Shown: positions 23,002-37,300, counted from the stretch's first letter. The stretch is DNA of 64,000 bases from Struthio camelus (GCF_040807025.1 NC_090953.1:2498501-2562500); one strand, 5' to 3'. Program-made: numbers and translations. Notes: generated by a model from the sequence alone, not told the origin.

Positions 23002-23846
23002 CTAATCAAAACACAAACAGGCACATTAAAAAAAGGAAGGTGAAATTTAGCAGTCATGTAAAGGAATATTAAAGGAACATCTATGCCTTTATTTTCATAC
23101 GTGCTGGTATGCATGATTATGATTTCCTTGTGCTGGAACACCACTGGGAGCGATAAACAGTTTCCAGATTGGAACAATCAGAACTTATGCAGCTTTCCGA
23201 GATGACTTACTGAAGAAAACTGAAAGACTAAGGAAAAAACAGCTACCCGTACTACTAAGATTTCAGTAAGAATTAAAGCAGATAGATGGGCTCAGAAAGT
23301 GCATAGCCTGCATCACACTAACTCTATAAATACTAAATACCGCGCCTGGATTTTTCAGCAGAAGAATAACTAATGATAAAGTCTACCTTGAGTTACAAAT
23401 ACATATTTTGAGGTAGGAGAAAGGAAGGTCCAGAAGGCAAATCTAAACGATGAGTAAAAGGAGTAGTGAACTGTGGAATCTGCATATAAAAATGCGTTGG
23501 TCATCACAGGGGCTTAGCAAAGACAATTCCCATTGCAGTATATGGCCTTATCAAACAGCAGACACTTGGTCATGTAGGAAATGATATGATTTCTGGCATA
23601 GTTCTGCTTCCACTCATTCTGCAGTTTTGTGCAGTTACTTCAGATTTATATTCGTGTAATTACACAGAGGGGATCAGGCCGTAGGATTGTAGGGCTGCTA
23701 GCAGAACATGTCTCACAAACCTGGCATTTTCACAAACTGAGCTATCACACATTGAGCTGCCCACTAGCACAGAAGTGATATGAACGCTCATGTGGAGTTT
23801 TGTAGAAGACGGTATGCACAGGGAAGCATCCTCTGATGTAGAGCAA

Positions 23847-23900
23847 CGTTGTTATTTTACAGCTGGGGAACTCAGGCATCCGTGGTAGGTGTACTTCGAT
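23847..23900. repeat. MIR/CORE-SINE-like fragment
   Basis: The text ttattttacagctggggaactcaggca matches, with a few changes, the stretch of MIR-type SINEs that usually reads as fully 'attttacagatggggaaactgaggca'. Too short and diverged to be certain. It may continue into 24425-24560, which resembles the distal part of similar elements. Confidence 0.4.
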
Positions 23901-26900
23901 GCGCAAGAGCAGCATTGAGGCTGGACTTGCAGCTAAAAATCATTGCCAGCCTACACTACTCTCCTCCGAGAACATCCTGCAGGCCAGTAAGGAGCGACAC
24001 GGCAAATACTGGCTGAGGAAAAAGCTTGCGTATATGCTAAGCCTTACAGTGCGGTCCCAGCACTCCATGCCTGGGCTGTTCACTTCCGCTGTCCCTTCTG
24101 CCCTGTGAGGCCACTGTGCAGCCAACGTCAGGTGGAGGAGATGGACCAGGATAATTCCTAGAAGGAGACCAATTTTCCCAAGACCGAATTTACAGGCACA
24201 CTGAACCTAAGCTGCGTTCAGACTGCCAGCACGGGAAAAGCGAATGTGAGGGACTGCATTCCTCATAATGTCTTGGGCTTCTGGGCACACTCAGCATTTG
24301 CCAGCACTGATAAACATACGGAGGCTGTTAGTGCCCAAATTCCCAGCATGAATTGAAGCATGTAACCCCACTTCAATCAGGGAGAGAGAAATCACCTCTG
24401 CGGTTCAGGTCCAAAGATACCAAACTGCCAAAGCAGGAACTTAAACGCAGGACTCCCAAAATTACAGCTACTACCCTAGACACCCGCACATCCATCCTGC
24501 CTGCAGACCGTAACCACATTGCGTGTTGCAATGAGCCTATGAAATCCTGCAAGTCCAGCACCAACAACAGCAGTAGATTATCAGTTCAAGAACCCACAGC
24601 GTAAGCGGCACTTCATGGGTTTGACTTTTAGCAGGCCCAGCGTGTGGGCCACTGCAGCAGTTCCTAGAAGCGCGGTGCCTGGGTCACCACAAAGCCTTCT
24701 GCGGCTTTGCTGAGCATGGAGCGAGGCAGCAGAGCAGCCACTTGCAGGAGGCTTGCATCTGCTGCCCTTTGGGCTTAGCTGGAGTTCGTGGGAGGACAGG
24801 TGGAAGGGAACCTCTCCCCACCCATGTGCAGGACATAATAAAAGCCTCACATAAACTTCCAGAGGGTTTCAAAACATTAAGGGCCATAAGAGTCATGCAA
24901 GACCTACGGGGCCGTGGCCAAGGTGTAGCAGAAGGAAGTTCCAGGGATTGCGTCTGTGAGGCTCCTCTGCCCCCAATAGCCTGAGCATTCTTTTACCCAT
25001 GAGTTTTTCCCATTTAAAAAAATGCCCGTGTCTACTACACCAATGAGAAACGTTAACGCACACAAATATCTGCCCTACAGTGGACCCCTTTAAAACAAAT
25101 CTAGCAGTGAATGACTTGAATAAGCCTTTGAATAGTAAATGGCATCATTATAAGGATATTAAGAGGTCAGGCAGTCAAGGCCTCTTGGTAAACTGGAGTT
25201 AATTTCTGAATCATACTCACATAGTAATGCCCTTTTTATAATGGTGAATAAATCACATCAGTAACAGTTGTTAATAACTAACTGCCAAGTATCTGTTGCT
25301 GTATTAAATATCCTATTTGTCAACTTACATATTTCCTGCCGCATGGTATAAAATGCAAATCTGATACTAATGGTTGGCTTTGCTTAGTAATAGGGGAACT
25401 TTCTCCAATTACAATGCTTAATTTTCTTCAATAATTTATTCTTTATCATCACTTCTGCAAGACAGGAAGGAACTTCCATATACACTTGTACTTTTTCAGT
25501 ATGCGCTAACCTTTTCAATGAGCTAAATAGTAATTATAAACAATACCGGCTGTAAAAGCGTTACATTCATTTCCATAAATATTACCAAATCAATAACACC
25601 CAATGTGCCTTGAATCTTGTTTGAATTGGATTTTAGAACCTCAGTTAGAGCTTTGCCCCCTGCCAAAAAGAGACAGCCAGGTTACGTGAGGGGAGCAGGG
25701 ACTACTGAAAATCAAGTTCATTTGTTCAGGTATGACTCAGTGGATATCCAGGGGCTGTTCATTAGCTCAGACAAAATGAACTGGTAGCTTTTAATCCAGA
25801 CGCTGATACTACATTTGCATTGCACTAAATAAAGTCAGTATCAGCACTTTCTGGAGGTTTTGTTGATGGGTAAACAGAGGGGTAGGAGGCAAGTTAGGGC
25901 GGAGGTGGAGACGGACCATAAAACGGCTGAGGTGGAAAAGGCAGAGAAGCTCAGCCAAGATATCACTGTCATCCCACAGCATCTGAACTATGGCTAAGTG
26001 CAAGGCTTGTGTTCTGGCAATGTATAAAGAATGGGTTGGATGTTTAACAGCAGATAAAGCATGAAAAATGTAGCCTGGCAAACATAGTCTCATTAGTACA
26101 AGCCAAATTTATTACACTGTGGTAAAGACTCAGATAAGCCGTGCAGAACATGGGACAGCACATGTGTTTTGCAGTAAGCTATTCAACAAAACCCACTCTG
26201 TCAGGAACTAAAATTAAAGTACATGCAAGTGACATTGTTTTAATTTCAGATCTAGAGAAGAGACCCATCAATTACTTGTGTGATGCATCTCACAGACTCC
26301 GAACAAAAACCCAGCATGCTAATCTGGCTCTGCCAGCCCGCTGGCACGTTCCCAGCCACCACTCTGGGAGACGGCGGGAAGCACTACGGGCTCCCCACTG
26401 CCCCAGAGGCCAGCTCCGGCCTCCTCCTCTGCTCAGAGGAGGGGCTGTAACACAGGCAAGAGAAGAAAAGCTTCTAGCAGGGCAAATTTCATACTGGAAA
26501 CCATAAAAATGGCCAAATGCTAATTTGAAGAGTTTCTACTTACTTTCAGGGTTCATCAGCTAGTTGGATCGGCCATGGCTTCATCATCTCAGACTGACTT
26601 AACCCTCCCACAGTTAACCTTATAAAATTAATGGCTTGGATCAAAAGAGTGGACTCAGCCTTACTGTGTAATAAGGGAAGGTGCCTGTGACCTCCCTTGC
26701 CTGCTCCTCTCTTTAACCACTGTGCAAAGGACAGTTCTAAATACCTACTTAAGCTTCTGGCACAGTCCCACTCTATATAGGTGAAGTCAGCATATTTTTG
26801 GCTTTTTTTAAATTCAGGGTGTAGGTCCCAGGAGCACTGAGCAGAAGGGGGAAGGGAGGCAAACATGGCTGCAAGCCACCTGTCCACCTCCTTTAATTCA

Positions 26901-29900
26901 AGGCCTGAGCCTGAGGCTGAACCATCCCGATTGCAAGTTAAAGCAGCCAAATGGTCATTAATGTATGCCAGCTGGGATCACCCCTAAGGATCGTTTTGCT
27001 GGCTCAGGATTGTCAAGAGAACACTATATTGTAGCCATGTCCCTTTCTGCCCTGGTTATGTCCCAGAACATCCTTAATGTGGAGAGAAAGGAAGAATGAT
27101 CAGATGGCATAAGATTCCAGCTTTACCCTGGCAGGGGATTCCCTTTTGCCATGGAAATCCAGCAGTGCCCTTTAAATCCCCTTTGTACTGCTACAGAAAC
27201 AGGAAAGACACGAGGCATGGGCAGTGGGTCTGACTTCATTTTCATGGGATTGGTAATAGGGTATTTTTTTCCTCCCTATTTTATTAGTTCAAATTCAGGC
27301 CAGATCATTAGTAACTAGCTGACTGGATTCTTCAATGGATTTGGAAGTGCCATACCAGTTCCTAAAGGCTGCAAGCGCACTTTGCAAAACTATATCAATT
27401 AATAAGAGGCAACGTTTTCAGTAGTTTCAAAAGCAAGGATGAAAGTTCAACATGCTGGAGTCTCACTAGTGGAGCAGTGTGAAGACAACGGCCATGCAGC
27501 TGCTTATACAGTTCTTGTTCTGGAACTAGGCAGTGGACATCTGTTTGCTAGCTCTATCAGTCTGGCACCTTTCACCAATAATATATCAATATATATTCCC
27601 AAATGGAAAGGGGTAGTTCATTAAATTATACTAAGCACATGTTGACCATATTGAAGTTAGCAGGTGTCCCTTGAGTGTAATGACCTAAAATTAATTGTAA
27701 TAAACAATGAAAAAGCACCCGAATCCTTCGTATCTGTGTCTAAAGAATTCTAATGAGGTGAACTCCATGGCTGATGGCTTCTCATTTTCTGTGAGGAAGT
27801 TATCAGGCTCATGCCAAGAACACATACTTCTACTGTTTTGAAAGCACTCTTTTGCATGCAGAGCACTGAGTTAAATCAGTATGGCTAGAGCTGCCATCAG
27901 CAGTTGGTATGGAGAAGAACATGAACTAAGAAAAGTATCTAACATTAGAGCAAGAGCTTGGAACAGAGGACATTTGCACCCTGTTTTTCATGGTAGTTCT
28001 ATGCATCTCATGTCTAGAACCTATTTCAGGAACGTAATTTAGATATACCTATCGCTCTCTCTTCCACTCCCTTTGCTGTATGTGAAATGTCAGAGCACAG
28101 GAAGCACTCAGCTTTGCTGCTCTGTCCAGTTCTGCGGTCCCGATTCGGCTGGCCAAGCTTTATGAAGCATAATGCTGGGTGCAAGCATAAAGGCAGGCCC
28201 AGAAGAAAGGGGTATGGTGGAGAATAGAACAACATTCTGCTATTAATACAGGCGGCACATTCACCCCAAGTGGAGATATGACTTTTTGACTGCATAGTCA
28301 GAGATAGAGTATCAGTGAAACCACTAGTGGCACAGTAAAAACTCTATGAGCCTGACGAGCTTGTGAAGGGTGAAGGAGACCTTCACAACAGAGCTGATTC
28401 CCCAGACAGCTCCTCTGGCAGCTCCAAGACACACAGTGCTGGGTGAGGAGGAAGGAGTGCCACTTCCAGAACCTCCAGCACTGCTCCCTACCACCGCTGG
28501 GATTTGACTGAAGGCTTCACCCACACGTTTGCTGGTTCCCTGCACACTTTGTAGCACTAGACTGAATATGGCAAATAAAAGGGCGCTCATCATTCTTGCC
28601 ATCACCACGTGTAACTAGGAGAAAGAGGCAGGGTAGGCTCCCTCTGCTAACGCCTTTGAAACAGTGAAATATAGAAACAGTTGAAACAGATACAAAAAAG
28701 TCAGGGAGGGGGGAAGCAAGACAAACTACATGAGCTCTAAATAAAAAATATATAGCATCAAATAAAATAAGTGAAGAACAGATCTTGAGATAGTGTGCAT
28801 TTTCAAATGCATAGATTGCATTTTCAGCAATGCCCAGCGTTAGACCTGAGCAAGGAAAGCCACTTTCCAGCATGGCTTCAGTTTCTGAGGGAGGGTATCT
28901 CCCAAGCTCAGCACTGACAGAACTGTAAAACAAGCAGCATATGACATTTCTATCTGTGGCAAACTTCAACCGCAAAACCTACACGTAGGACCCAAGCCTA
29001 CCAAAGTCAATTAAAGGCTTTTCACTTTGTCTCGAGATATAGAATTGTAGCTGGTCCTGCACTCTGCGGGGAGAACTAAAATGCATGAAAAGATTTCTCA
29101 GGTCTAATGTAATAACACTAATTTAACTGAGACAGGCAATAAAGTCTTTGGGAATTGAGATGTCCTCTTCCACTGTGAAGAGCACTGCAAGAAACATCAA
29201 CCCAGTGCTGCCTTTGTGGCCTGTGCTCTCTACAACAGCCTAGCCGGTCCACAGGGCTCCACGCGCAGACGGACAAAAGAAGTAGCAGATCTACTTATTA
29301 GTTTAGTTAATGCCTTAGCAATAAAAACATGGATCCTCAGTGCCAAACGCACATCAGTCACCTGCTCGTAGGAGGCATACCTGTGGCACAGAGAACAGGA
29401 GCAATCTGTGGCACAGTGCCGTATGTGTGACACTGACACATACATTTGCTACCGCAAGGTACGAAGGGAATTATTTAAAAGCTACAACCTTGGTACAGGG
29501 AGAGAGAATGTTTTACTAGTTTGGTTACTGCACTAGTTTTGAAGTTATAAAAACCCTAATATTAAAAACAGGTGATAGGTTGTTGTTCTCAGCAGCCTAG
29601 AGAGTTCACTTAGGTTCAGCTGTCTAATACATCTCTTGGATTGTAACATGTTTTCCTTTAAGGTAATAGAAATGGGTGTCAAAGTTTCTAAATGCCTTGA
29701 CAACTTAAGCAGTGAGCTTGTTTGTTTATTATATGAATATATTTCCATAGTTTATAAAGCAATGTCTGTGGAGGTCAGGCAGTTAATAACCAGCTGAGGT
29801 ATTTCTCCTCCGGTAAACCAGGAGCTGATAAAAAGACTGATACAATCATACAAATTAACAAACATCTAATGCTTGAGTCCATCCTCATTTTCTTAGGATT

Positions 29901-30840
29901 TACAATAGAGGCATCTATGCATTTAATGTCATGTCCTGATTGGACTGCGTGGCAAATTAGCATAACACAAGCAGGTTTAACTTGACATTTCAGGACTTTC
30001 TGAGGACTCTCGCCATCTAAATATTGCTAGAAATATTCTCTCCCATGAATGCAATTTCCGGAGATAGGAGCAGAGCACTGGTGTTCAGAAATTAAACTAG
30101 AGCAGAGCTCACTGTGAAGTCTAGAACTGACACTAGATTTTTGGACAAATGGAAGTTCAAAGATAATCAAATCTAGATTTTTATACTGACTTACGGTTAA
30201 AAACAAAGAGGCAGTTTTCAGCATCCAGCTGCAGTTAAGGCTGTAGACATTCACAATACTGGTTTCAGATTAAGCTAAGAAAAGCACAGATTTGGATTTT
30301 CAGAATCTCACTACTGGAAAACAATAATCAGAAATACATCTCGTAGGACTTACAGGCTGTCTGTCCAAGGAAATATAATCAAGTCTGGAATTACTCGCTT
30401 TTTATACAGACTGCCACAAGCTGCCAGGAGATGCTTTCCTGTGGCATGCACAGCGTAAGAGCCTGCACTTCATGATAAAGACATCTCAAGTGAATAAAGT
30501 CACAATTATAGTGTAATTCTTTACAACTACCATAAAAATGCTTCAGCTTTAAAACATAAACTTGAGAAGGGAAGGAAACATAAATTCTTAAACAGTTACT
30601 AAATTATAGCTTTTCTTTCTCCCGTTTAATTGTTTTATCTGCATCTAGTATTGATGTCTACATTATTGTAAAGAGCACACCTGCTATTTTTAAAGAAGGA
30701 GTTGAATGGCACTGTAAAAATGTCAATTAGTAAAATATTAATGCAACTTGGGTTTTGAGAAGGGAGCTTCTTTTATTACTTTTAAAATTCACAGTGGAAT
30801 TGATTATTGTAGCAGTGGTTGCATGCAGTCTCTTATCAGG

Positions 30841-30854
30841 CTGCCATCTAGTGG
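30841..30854 (-). promoter_or_regulatory. Candidate CTCF binding site
   Basis: The minus strand reads CCACTAGATGGCAG, which fits every position of the commonly used CTCF core consensus CCASYAGRKGGCRS. It lies in the large IQCH intron with no gene nearby. Chance matches to this motif do occur, so occupancy is unproven. Confidence 0.45.
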
Positions 30855-33790
30855 CTCTTTGCGAGAAAGTCCAGTGCTGGCCTTAAAACTTTCCGAGTCC
30901 AGCCCTGCTCAATGTAAGATTGGAACAGTGTTAAGGGAAAAGCTGTGCCTCCTGTTTGGAAATAACACCCAGAAAATGCTACATTCTGCTAGAAAACATG
31001 TAGAGAGAATTTAGACTGCACACGTCAATGCAGAAGAACGCATCCCACCGAAGGCACCCTCAAAGCGTGAGCTGCAGCGCGACACCAGCGCTGCCCGATG
31101 GGCTTCGGCGATGCCCGTGGCCCCCGCTCCGGTCGCGCTCCCTGCCTGCACGGCCGCAGCTGCCTGTCGCCCCGCAGCGCCCTTCCCCAGCGCCCTCCTG
31201 TGCCAGGACTAACTGGGCTGGAAGGGGAGTGAGAATACCTGCCTCAATCTTCCCACCTCTCTAATTCTCCTTCTGTGTATTCCGCCTTATTTTTTCCTCT
31301 CCGTCCAAGGTGAACAGTTTGGACCGGTTGCACATGTGTATGCAATAAGGTACACGCAATTTACAGCCTTATTTAGGTGCATTATAATGAGGCTTAAAGA
31401 CTATAGTATGACTTAGAAATCAGCTAGGCCAAAGCTAGGCGATCCTTATAAAAGGGAACCCTCCTCTAGCAGCACTCCAGTAGGGCAAGAGGGAAGAAAC
31501 ACTACTCGAGTCATCTCCTTGCCCTGAGTACCGCACCAATACTCTGGTCACTTTTATCTGTAAGAGGATCCCATGAATTTTTTTTTCACACAATTTTGTT
31601 AGGGTCAGTTCCACTTTGTAATGCTCTCTCTGTAATTCTCTTTTAGGATCATTCAGCAAGGTATTATTCCCTCTTCCTTGATAAATAACTTAATCGAGCA
31701 TTTTCTCACTATTGTTGTGAAAGGCACAGGGATATGTAAACTCTCAGACCAATGAAAAAGGCGACTTTTGGCCTTGCTTCTCCAAATTATCTGTCCACAA
31801 ATCTATGGATGTAAATAAGTTTATACATTCAGATAGTCCCACTCAATTAAACGGCCTTATTTAGGTGTAACTACTTGACAAGTTGGGGTCTGAGAAGCAT
31901 CCAGTCAATACTATGCAAGACTGTACTTAGAAGGGTCAAGGCCTTGCTCTTAAAGATCAGGCCTGGAAAACAGAGGGGAAATCAGGAGTGCTCCAGTCCA
32001 AGTCATCATGCACTTAATTTTTCTATTCCACTTTTCCCCCCAACATATTGAAAACGGCAGGGCTCCCTCTCCCTTTCCCTAGGGAGGAAATTGCAGATAC
32101 TCATAACTGACATAGAAACAGCTCCCTGAAGCAAACAGAGAACAGTGTCAAGCCCACATTTTTCTGTGCCCACCCAGGACATCCAGGGCTGGGCACGCAT
32201 AGCCGGATGGCAGCGCAATGCCAGCTCGTGCGGCTACCCCGGCCCGCTGGCTCACAGGCCGCGCTCCGGGAGCACGTGGAGGAGCCGCGCAGCCAGCGGG
32301 AGGCTCTGCCTGGCCACCTTCCTCAGTAACCCAAGGCTGTGGCTCCCATCCTCATCCGAGACAAACTCTATTCCCCTGCCTCATACTTAATCATACAAAA
32401 ACATGAACAAGGAAATGCAAGATCAAGCATAAGTAAAGTACAACATGCAGCTGGCCACCACACTGCAGGACTGCGGAAGGCAAGCAAAGAGACACAGACT
32501 CCCTGGCAGGAGATGGATCCTCCTATGGACCTATCCTCACCGCTGTTGGTCAGCAAGGTGCAACCTCCTCCAGTTATATCACAGTTTAAGGAAGAACTAC
32601 AGTTAGATGAAGATTTTAAAAATGGTAGATTCCTCTGTATATTGCAGACCATATCACCAGTATTGAAGAACAGGATCATTTCAGAGCAACGTCTAAGACA
32701 GGGCAGGATCCCTGAAAGCAGGGGAGAGGTGGCTCCATGGAGGTCCTGGAGATCTCTCTGCTGGGGCTGAGAAGACGCAACCAGCTGGCAGCAGTGAGCA
32801 AATGAACCGCTTGCTGAGGTGAGAAGCAATAGCAAACCGGCCAGGCAGAGCCTGCACACACGTGACAGACCAAAAAGCTCACCCGTAAGGAGAAGTGAAA
32901 GGGAGCCGTCAGAGACTTGGGCACCAAACAGAAGCAAGTATTTCCACGAGACATGAAACTGCCCAGGGGCAACAGGAGCCAGTGTACCTCTTATCTGAAA
33001 AGTATCATCCGGCTCGTTAGGGCCTGCGGACAACATCCCTTTGTTGCTCCCTTTTGCTCAGCACAGAGCCCAAGGACTGGAAGGGAGCGAAGATGCCGCT
33101 GTGCCTGTGATGGCACTTCCAGTGCAAGCGGGGGAGAAACGGGGAAAACGGTCCCAACTCCCTTCATTCACCACTCTGGTGGTGAACGAACCACCACTGA
33201 AGCACTCACTGGTGCTGCAGGCTCAGGGGCTCCCATAAAGGACCTCAGGAAAGCCCAGAGCTTGCTTTCTCTTGTCTACGTTCATTCTGGCTTTCCCATT
33301 GAATCATCCGTTTGATAGATACGCACTGTTATTTATCCATCACACAGTTTCTTTGCTATTACGCTCCAGAGGAACACGATACAACAGACCATGGGTGTTG
33401 AAGGAAAATACTTGCCAACTGTAACAATCTTAAATATATATGCAATACATCATTATCAATATCAAATTTAATTTGATGTGTACAAGCATGACAGATTTTT
33501 AAAGGTTTTCTGAGTAAAAAGCCACATGCATATTATAATATAACATTATTATAATAAATTAAAAAACCAGTGTTTAAATACTGTTAAAGTTGTGGTATAT
33601 GCTGACAAACGCAGGAAATATTAAGGCAGAATCAACTATAAACAAGGGAAGAAAACCAAGAGAGAACAGACAGCAGTAATAAGAGACCACATGAAACACT
33701 GACTGATTTAATATATCCTTGTTTAAGCCAGGAAATGTCACAACCTTAATAACCTAGGAAGCGTTTCTGTATTTGGGTGAACTCCTGGCT

Positions 33791-33830
33791 CCACTGAAGC
33801 AATTGGCAAAACTCCCATTGACTTCAGTGG
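33791..33830. repeat. Ancient palindromic interspersed repeat copy
   Basis: Two 16-base arms (ccactgaagcaattgg and ccattgacttcagtgg) flank the 8-base loop caaaactc; 13 of 16 positions pair. I recognise the wording as a widespread old repeat of bird and reptile genomes, but I cannot give its database name with confidence. Related fragments in this window are at 53326-53360, 58650-58725, 59125-59165 and 62965-63000. Confidence 0.6.
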
Positions 33831-34294
33831 GTGAGAATGTCATCCCTTAATCTTTTTAAAGCAACTTCACATGGAAGTTATCCAATATGGCTTATCCACA
33901 GTTCTAATGACAACTGCTGTGTAAATACATTTGGGGAGTCAAATGTAACTGTGATCTACACTTCAATGTTAATGGATTCTGATTCTCTGGTTTACCACAG
34001 TCACGCCACAGTGGTATCAGTTACCAAAAGCTTGGTTTTAAGCCGCCTTTGTGCTTCATATGGAATGTAATTATCATAGCACTTCCAAAGAGCCTGCCTT
34101 TGCCAATAGATCCCATACGCTAACTCTTGGGTTTTAAACACAAGCCCTGTATTTAAAGCCTTTTCTCACACCATACAAGCTATGATTTTCAAAGATGCCT
34201 ATGAGAAATAGACGCACAAACGGATTTGCGTGCATACGGCCATACCATCTTTGGAAAACAGCAGCCATACGGCATAGCTTATCTGAGTAAACAG

Positions 34295-34385
34295 AGATAT
34301 GTTCCCATTTACAGCTGGACTTTTTAAACCCTGAGGCTCCTAACTGAAGATTGTAGAAGACAACAGACTTGCTCAGGTAACTAGG
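34295..34385. repeat. Possible MIR-like SINE fragment
   Basis: Segments such as ttcccatttacagctggac, cctgaggctc and gacttgctcaggtaact fall in the same order as in MIR-type SINEs. Divergence is high, and this is a weak call from remembered consensus. Confidence 0.3.
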
Positions 34386-37300
34386 CAATTGCACAATCAA
34401 TGTCCAAAGAGCTAGAAGACGAGGAGAAATATTGGAAAGTCAAGAAATAATTGAAACTTGGTGCTGAGATTTTGAATTAGCATCTGCATGCAAATGCTAA
34501 TTGTGAATATGTGTAGCTGTACCCAGGAAGCTCAAAAACATCATCCATCACTAACAATAAGGATTTTACTTCCTTCACAAACTATTTCACTTTTTTTAGT
34601 CTTCAATCACAAGGCTATGCCAGAACACTGAAAGCTCAATGTGTTTTCATCCAGATGAGATTTTTTTCCCCCAGTTTGGCATTAGGCTTTAGGTTTGTAT
34701 ACCTGTCATAATATTCAACCCTACTGGCCAATATCAACCAAATTTGGCGAGAAGGTAAAAAGGTCAAATATATTAAACTCATACGAGATTTCCAAAATAG
34801 GCGGCTGGATAGAGGAAAGGGACTCACCAGTGACGCTACCAAAGGAGAGGCTGCAGGATGAGTTCAGCTGGAAAATACGCGCAGGAATTTAACTTCAAGA
34901 CAAATCTACAGAAAACCTGGCTTAAATGATTTTACAGTTCACAGAAATGTTTTCATTTTTAAGCAGAATATAGTTTTCAATGATACTCTGCATTTGGTTT
35001 TCACAGCGTCTGACTGGTGGAAGAATTCAGCCGATCACGTTGTAACAAAGACATCTGATGTTATGAATAAAACAAACGCCAGATTACTCAAGAATAGAAA
35101 AATTTAAGATTAATATTTTGTTATAAGCTGTGACCAAGACTGATCATCAACATTAATGCCAGGAAGTAAAGGACAAAAACATGGAGCAAGATTTAGTTGG
35201 AAAGCATGTTGCAGATTACTAATGGAATGAGACACATCTATTGTGACTCCTGCGCGAGGTAATAATGAATGGAATGAAATGAATGCTAGGATTTCTTTTC
35301 AGCACGGACACAGCCACCTTCCTCTACTGCCTGTACAACTTCACCTCAAAAGTGGACTTTAATGAGGGAATGAGGGTAACTCACCTGCAACTACAGCTGT
35401 GATTACATTGCTTCTTTTGACCCCATTCTCTTACCTATTTGTTCCTTAGCACTGAAAGAAGCGCGCGTTAGGGCAGTACCCTCCATCACCTTACAAGGTC
35501 TGAAAATTCAGTTATGCATTATAAGGGACAGCGGCCACAGCTCCTCTGCTTCCCTGCCATCTCTCGTAGGCAGCAGCAGATTCTGGAGTTGATACCCTTC
35601 TGCTGTCTTCATTTATCACATCACTTTTTACGTTGTCAAAAGTCTTGATACAGCTGACTATGAGGTTTTGCTGCTAGACTTGTAAACTCCGGCAGGGAGG
35701 ATCAGGGTCACCTGAGTGCTTCTAATTTTACCTTTTAAAAAGGCTCCATTACTCATCTACACAAAAGGCTCTCCTGGGCAGGATTCCCTAGGGAAGTGTT
35801 TATTTGGTTCCTTCTGTTCTGCTTAGTTATGCCAGTTGGAGGTTACACGGTGCTCCAGCACCCCAGAAACTACATGAGCTTGCTAGTGACGTGTGCCTTT
35901 CTAGGTAATTCAAGGTGTCAGCTTTGGAGTATCATAAATTAAAATGCTGCATTGTTCAGTCTAGACTCCCAAAAAGGCCACGCATCTCTCTTCCCATATT
36001 TGTGCAACATGTGCATACAGTTAATGTGTCCGCAGCATAAAGATTTCAGGACTGGAGAAAGTATGATAAACTGTAAGACACTACCACAAAGCGGACTTTC
36101 ATAATAGGTCACAGTACCTGAATCTGCTGATCTTCTGCTAAAAGCAAACAAGCTATTAATTGTATACACATTTACACTGCAGCAGAAAGCAGTGTGTGGC
36201 CTCGGGCTGTAGGAGGAGAGCTGGAACGGAAACAGCAGCAGTCTCACACTGCTCTGCACTAATGTTCTGCCCCCGAGACCACGCATGCAGAAAGCTGCAG
36301 AGCTCTGATAGATCAAATGGGTGCTGCTAAACACACTTGGGAGCCTGCGCAACCCAGGTGGAAGACTCATTAGAACAAGGATCTACAGAGGGAATCCCAC
36401 AGGAACATTTATACTAGAGACAGTTTAAGCTATTGCATGAGCACATTTTAAGACGTTACTGCCCCTCAGCTGAGCAGCTATAAACACAATGCGTTCACTG
36501 CTTCCAGTCCACTACCTCCGGGAAGCAAATCAAGTTTGTTTCTATCCCTGTGATGATACCTTCAGTCATATGCACTGTCACATGACATACACTGATCTCA
36601 GCTTGTGTTTTGCTGATGTGGAATAATTCTGTATCTGGTTTAAGATCACGTCTATCGTTCTTACAGTACGATCTTCTCTCAGCCGTTCTAAAACCCAAAT
36701 GGAGAACAAAAGCGGGTTGAATGAACATAGTTTCCTTCTCATTTACAGCAAGGTGGTATCCCACACAGTCAGCTACTCTCCGTCAGCTGAGAGACAATAC
36801 CTTGTGGCTCAGGGACTGTAACTTTCTGAGATATAACAACAGATTGCTTCAATTACTTATTCATATCTAAATTAGCCACCGTGATGTAAACTGAATTGTC
36901 CAGCCCTACCTTCCCACTTGCTGTAAGAAACTATCAATATCCCTTCTTCCCTGGATTCATCCCCTGCATTCTCACTGAGATGCTGGTCTACTAAAAAGAG
37001 TACAATAATCCCTACCTTTATTTCTTGCAGAGAAAAATACAAAAGATTCAAAACTGTCAACCTTTTGAAACTAAAATCCTCTGTGTGGTCTTAGCCATGA
37101 GACTATCCTCTGTAAATATCACTTTATTGCAGAATGCACTTCTTTTAGGCAGAAAAGTCAAAAAATTCAAATATAATTTTCTCACCTCTCAGCTTCGAAA
37201 GAAACCCTACAGGCATTGCTGAGTTGTTACTCTTCAGGTTGACCAAAACGATTCCTCAGGTTTAACTAGCTAGATCAAGTTTAAGTTTTATGATGTTGTT

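Noticed and set aside
28324-28975. Two overlapping minus-strand open frames (94 and 152 codons), one with a signal-peptide-like start
   Set aside because: They are in different frames, show low-complexity Ser/Gly stretches and match nothing I know. Open frames of this size are expected by chance in 64 kb.
32368-33036. Minus-strand open frame of 222 codons with hydrophobic Leu/Cys stretches
   Set aside because: No recognisable domain, no splice or promoter context, and the overlapping plus strand also has open frames; a GC-rich composition reduces stop codons. Kept only as part of the CpG-pocket finding.
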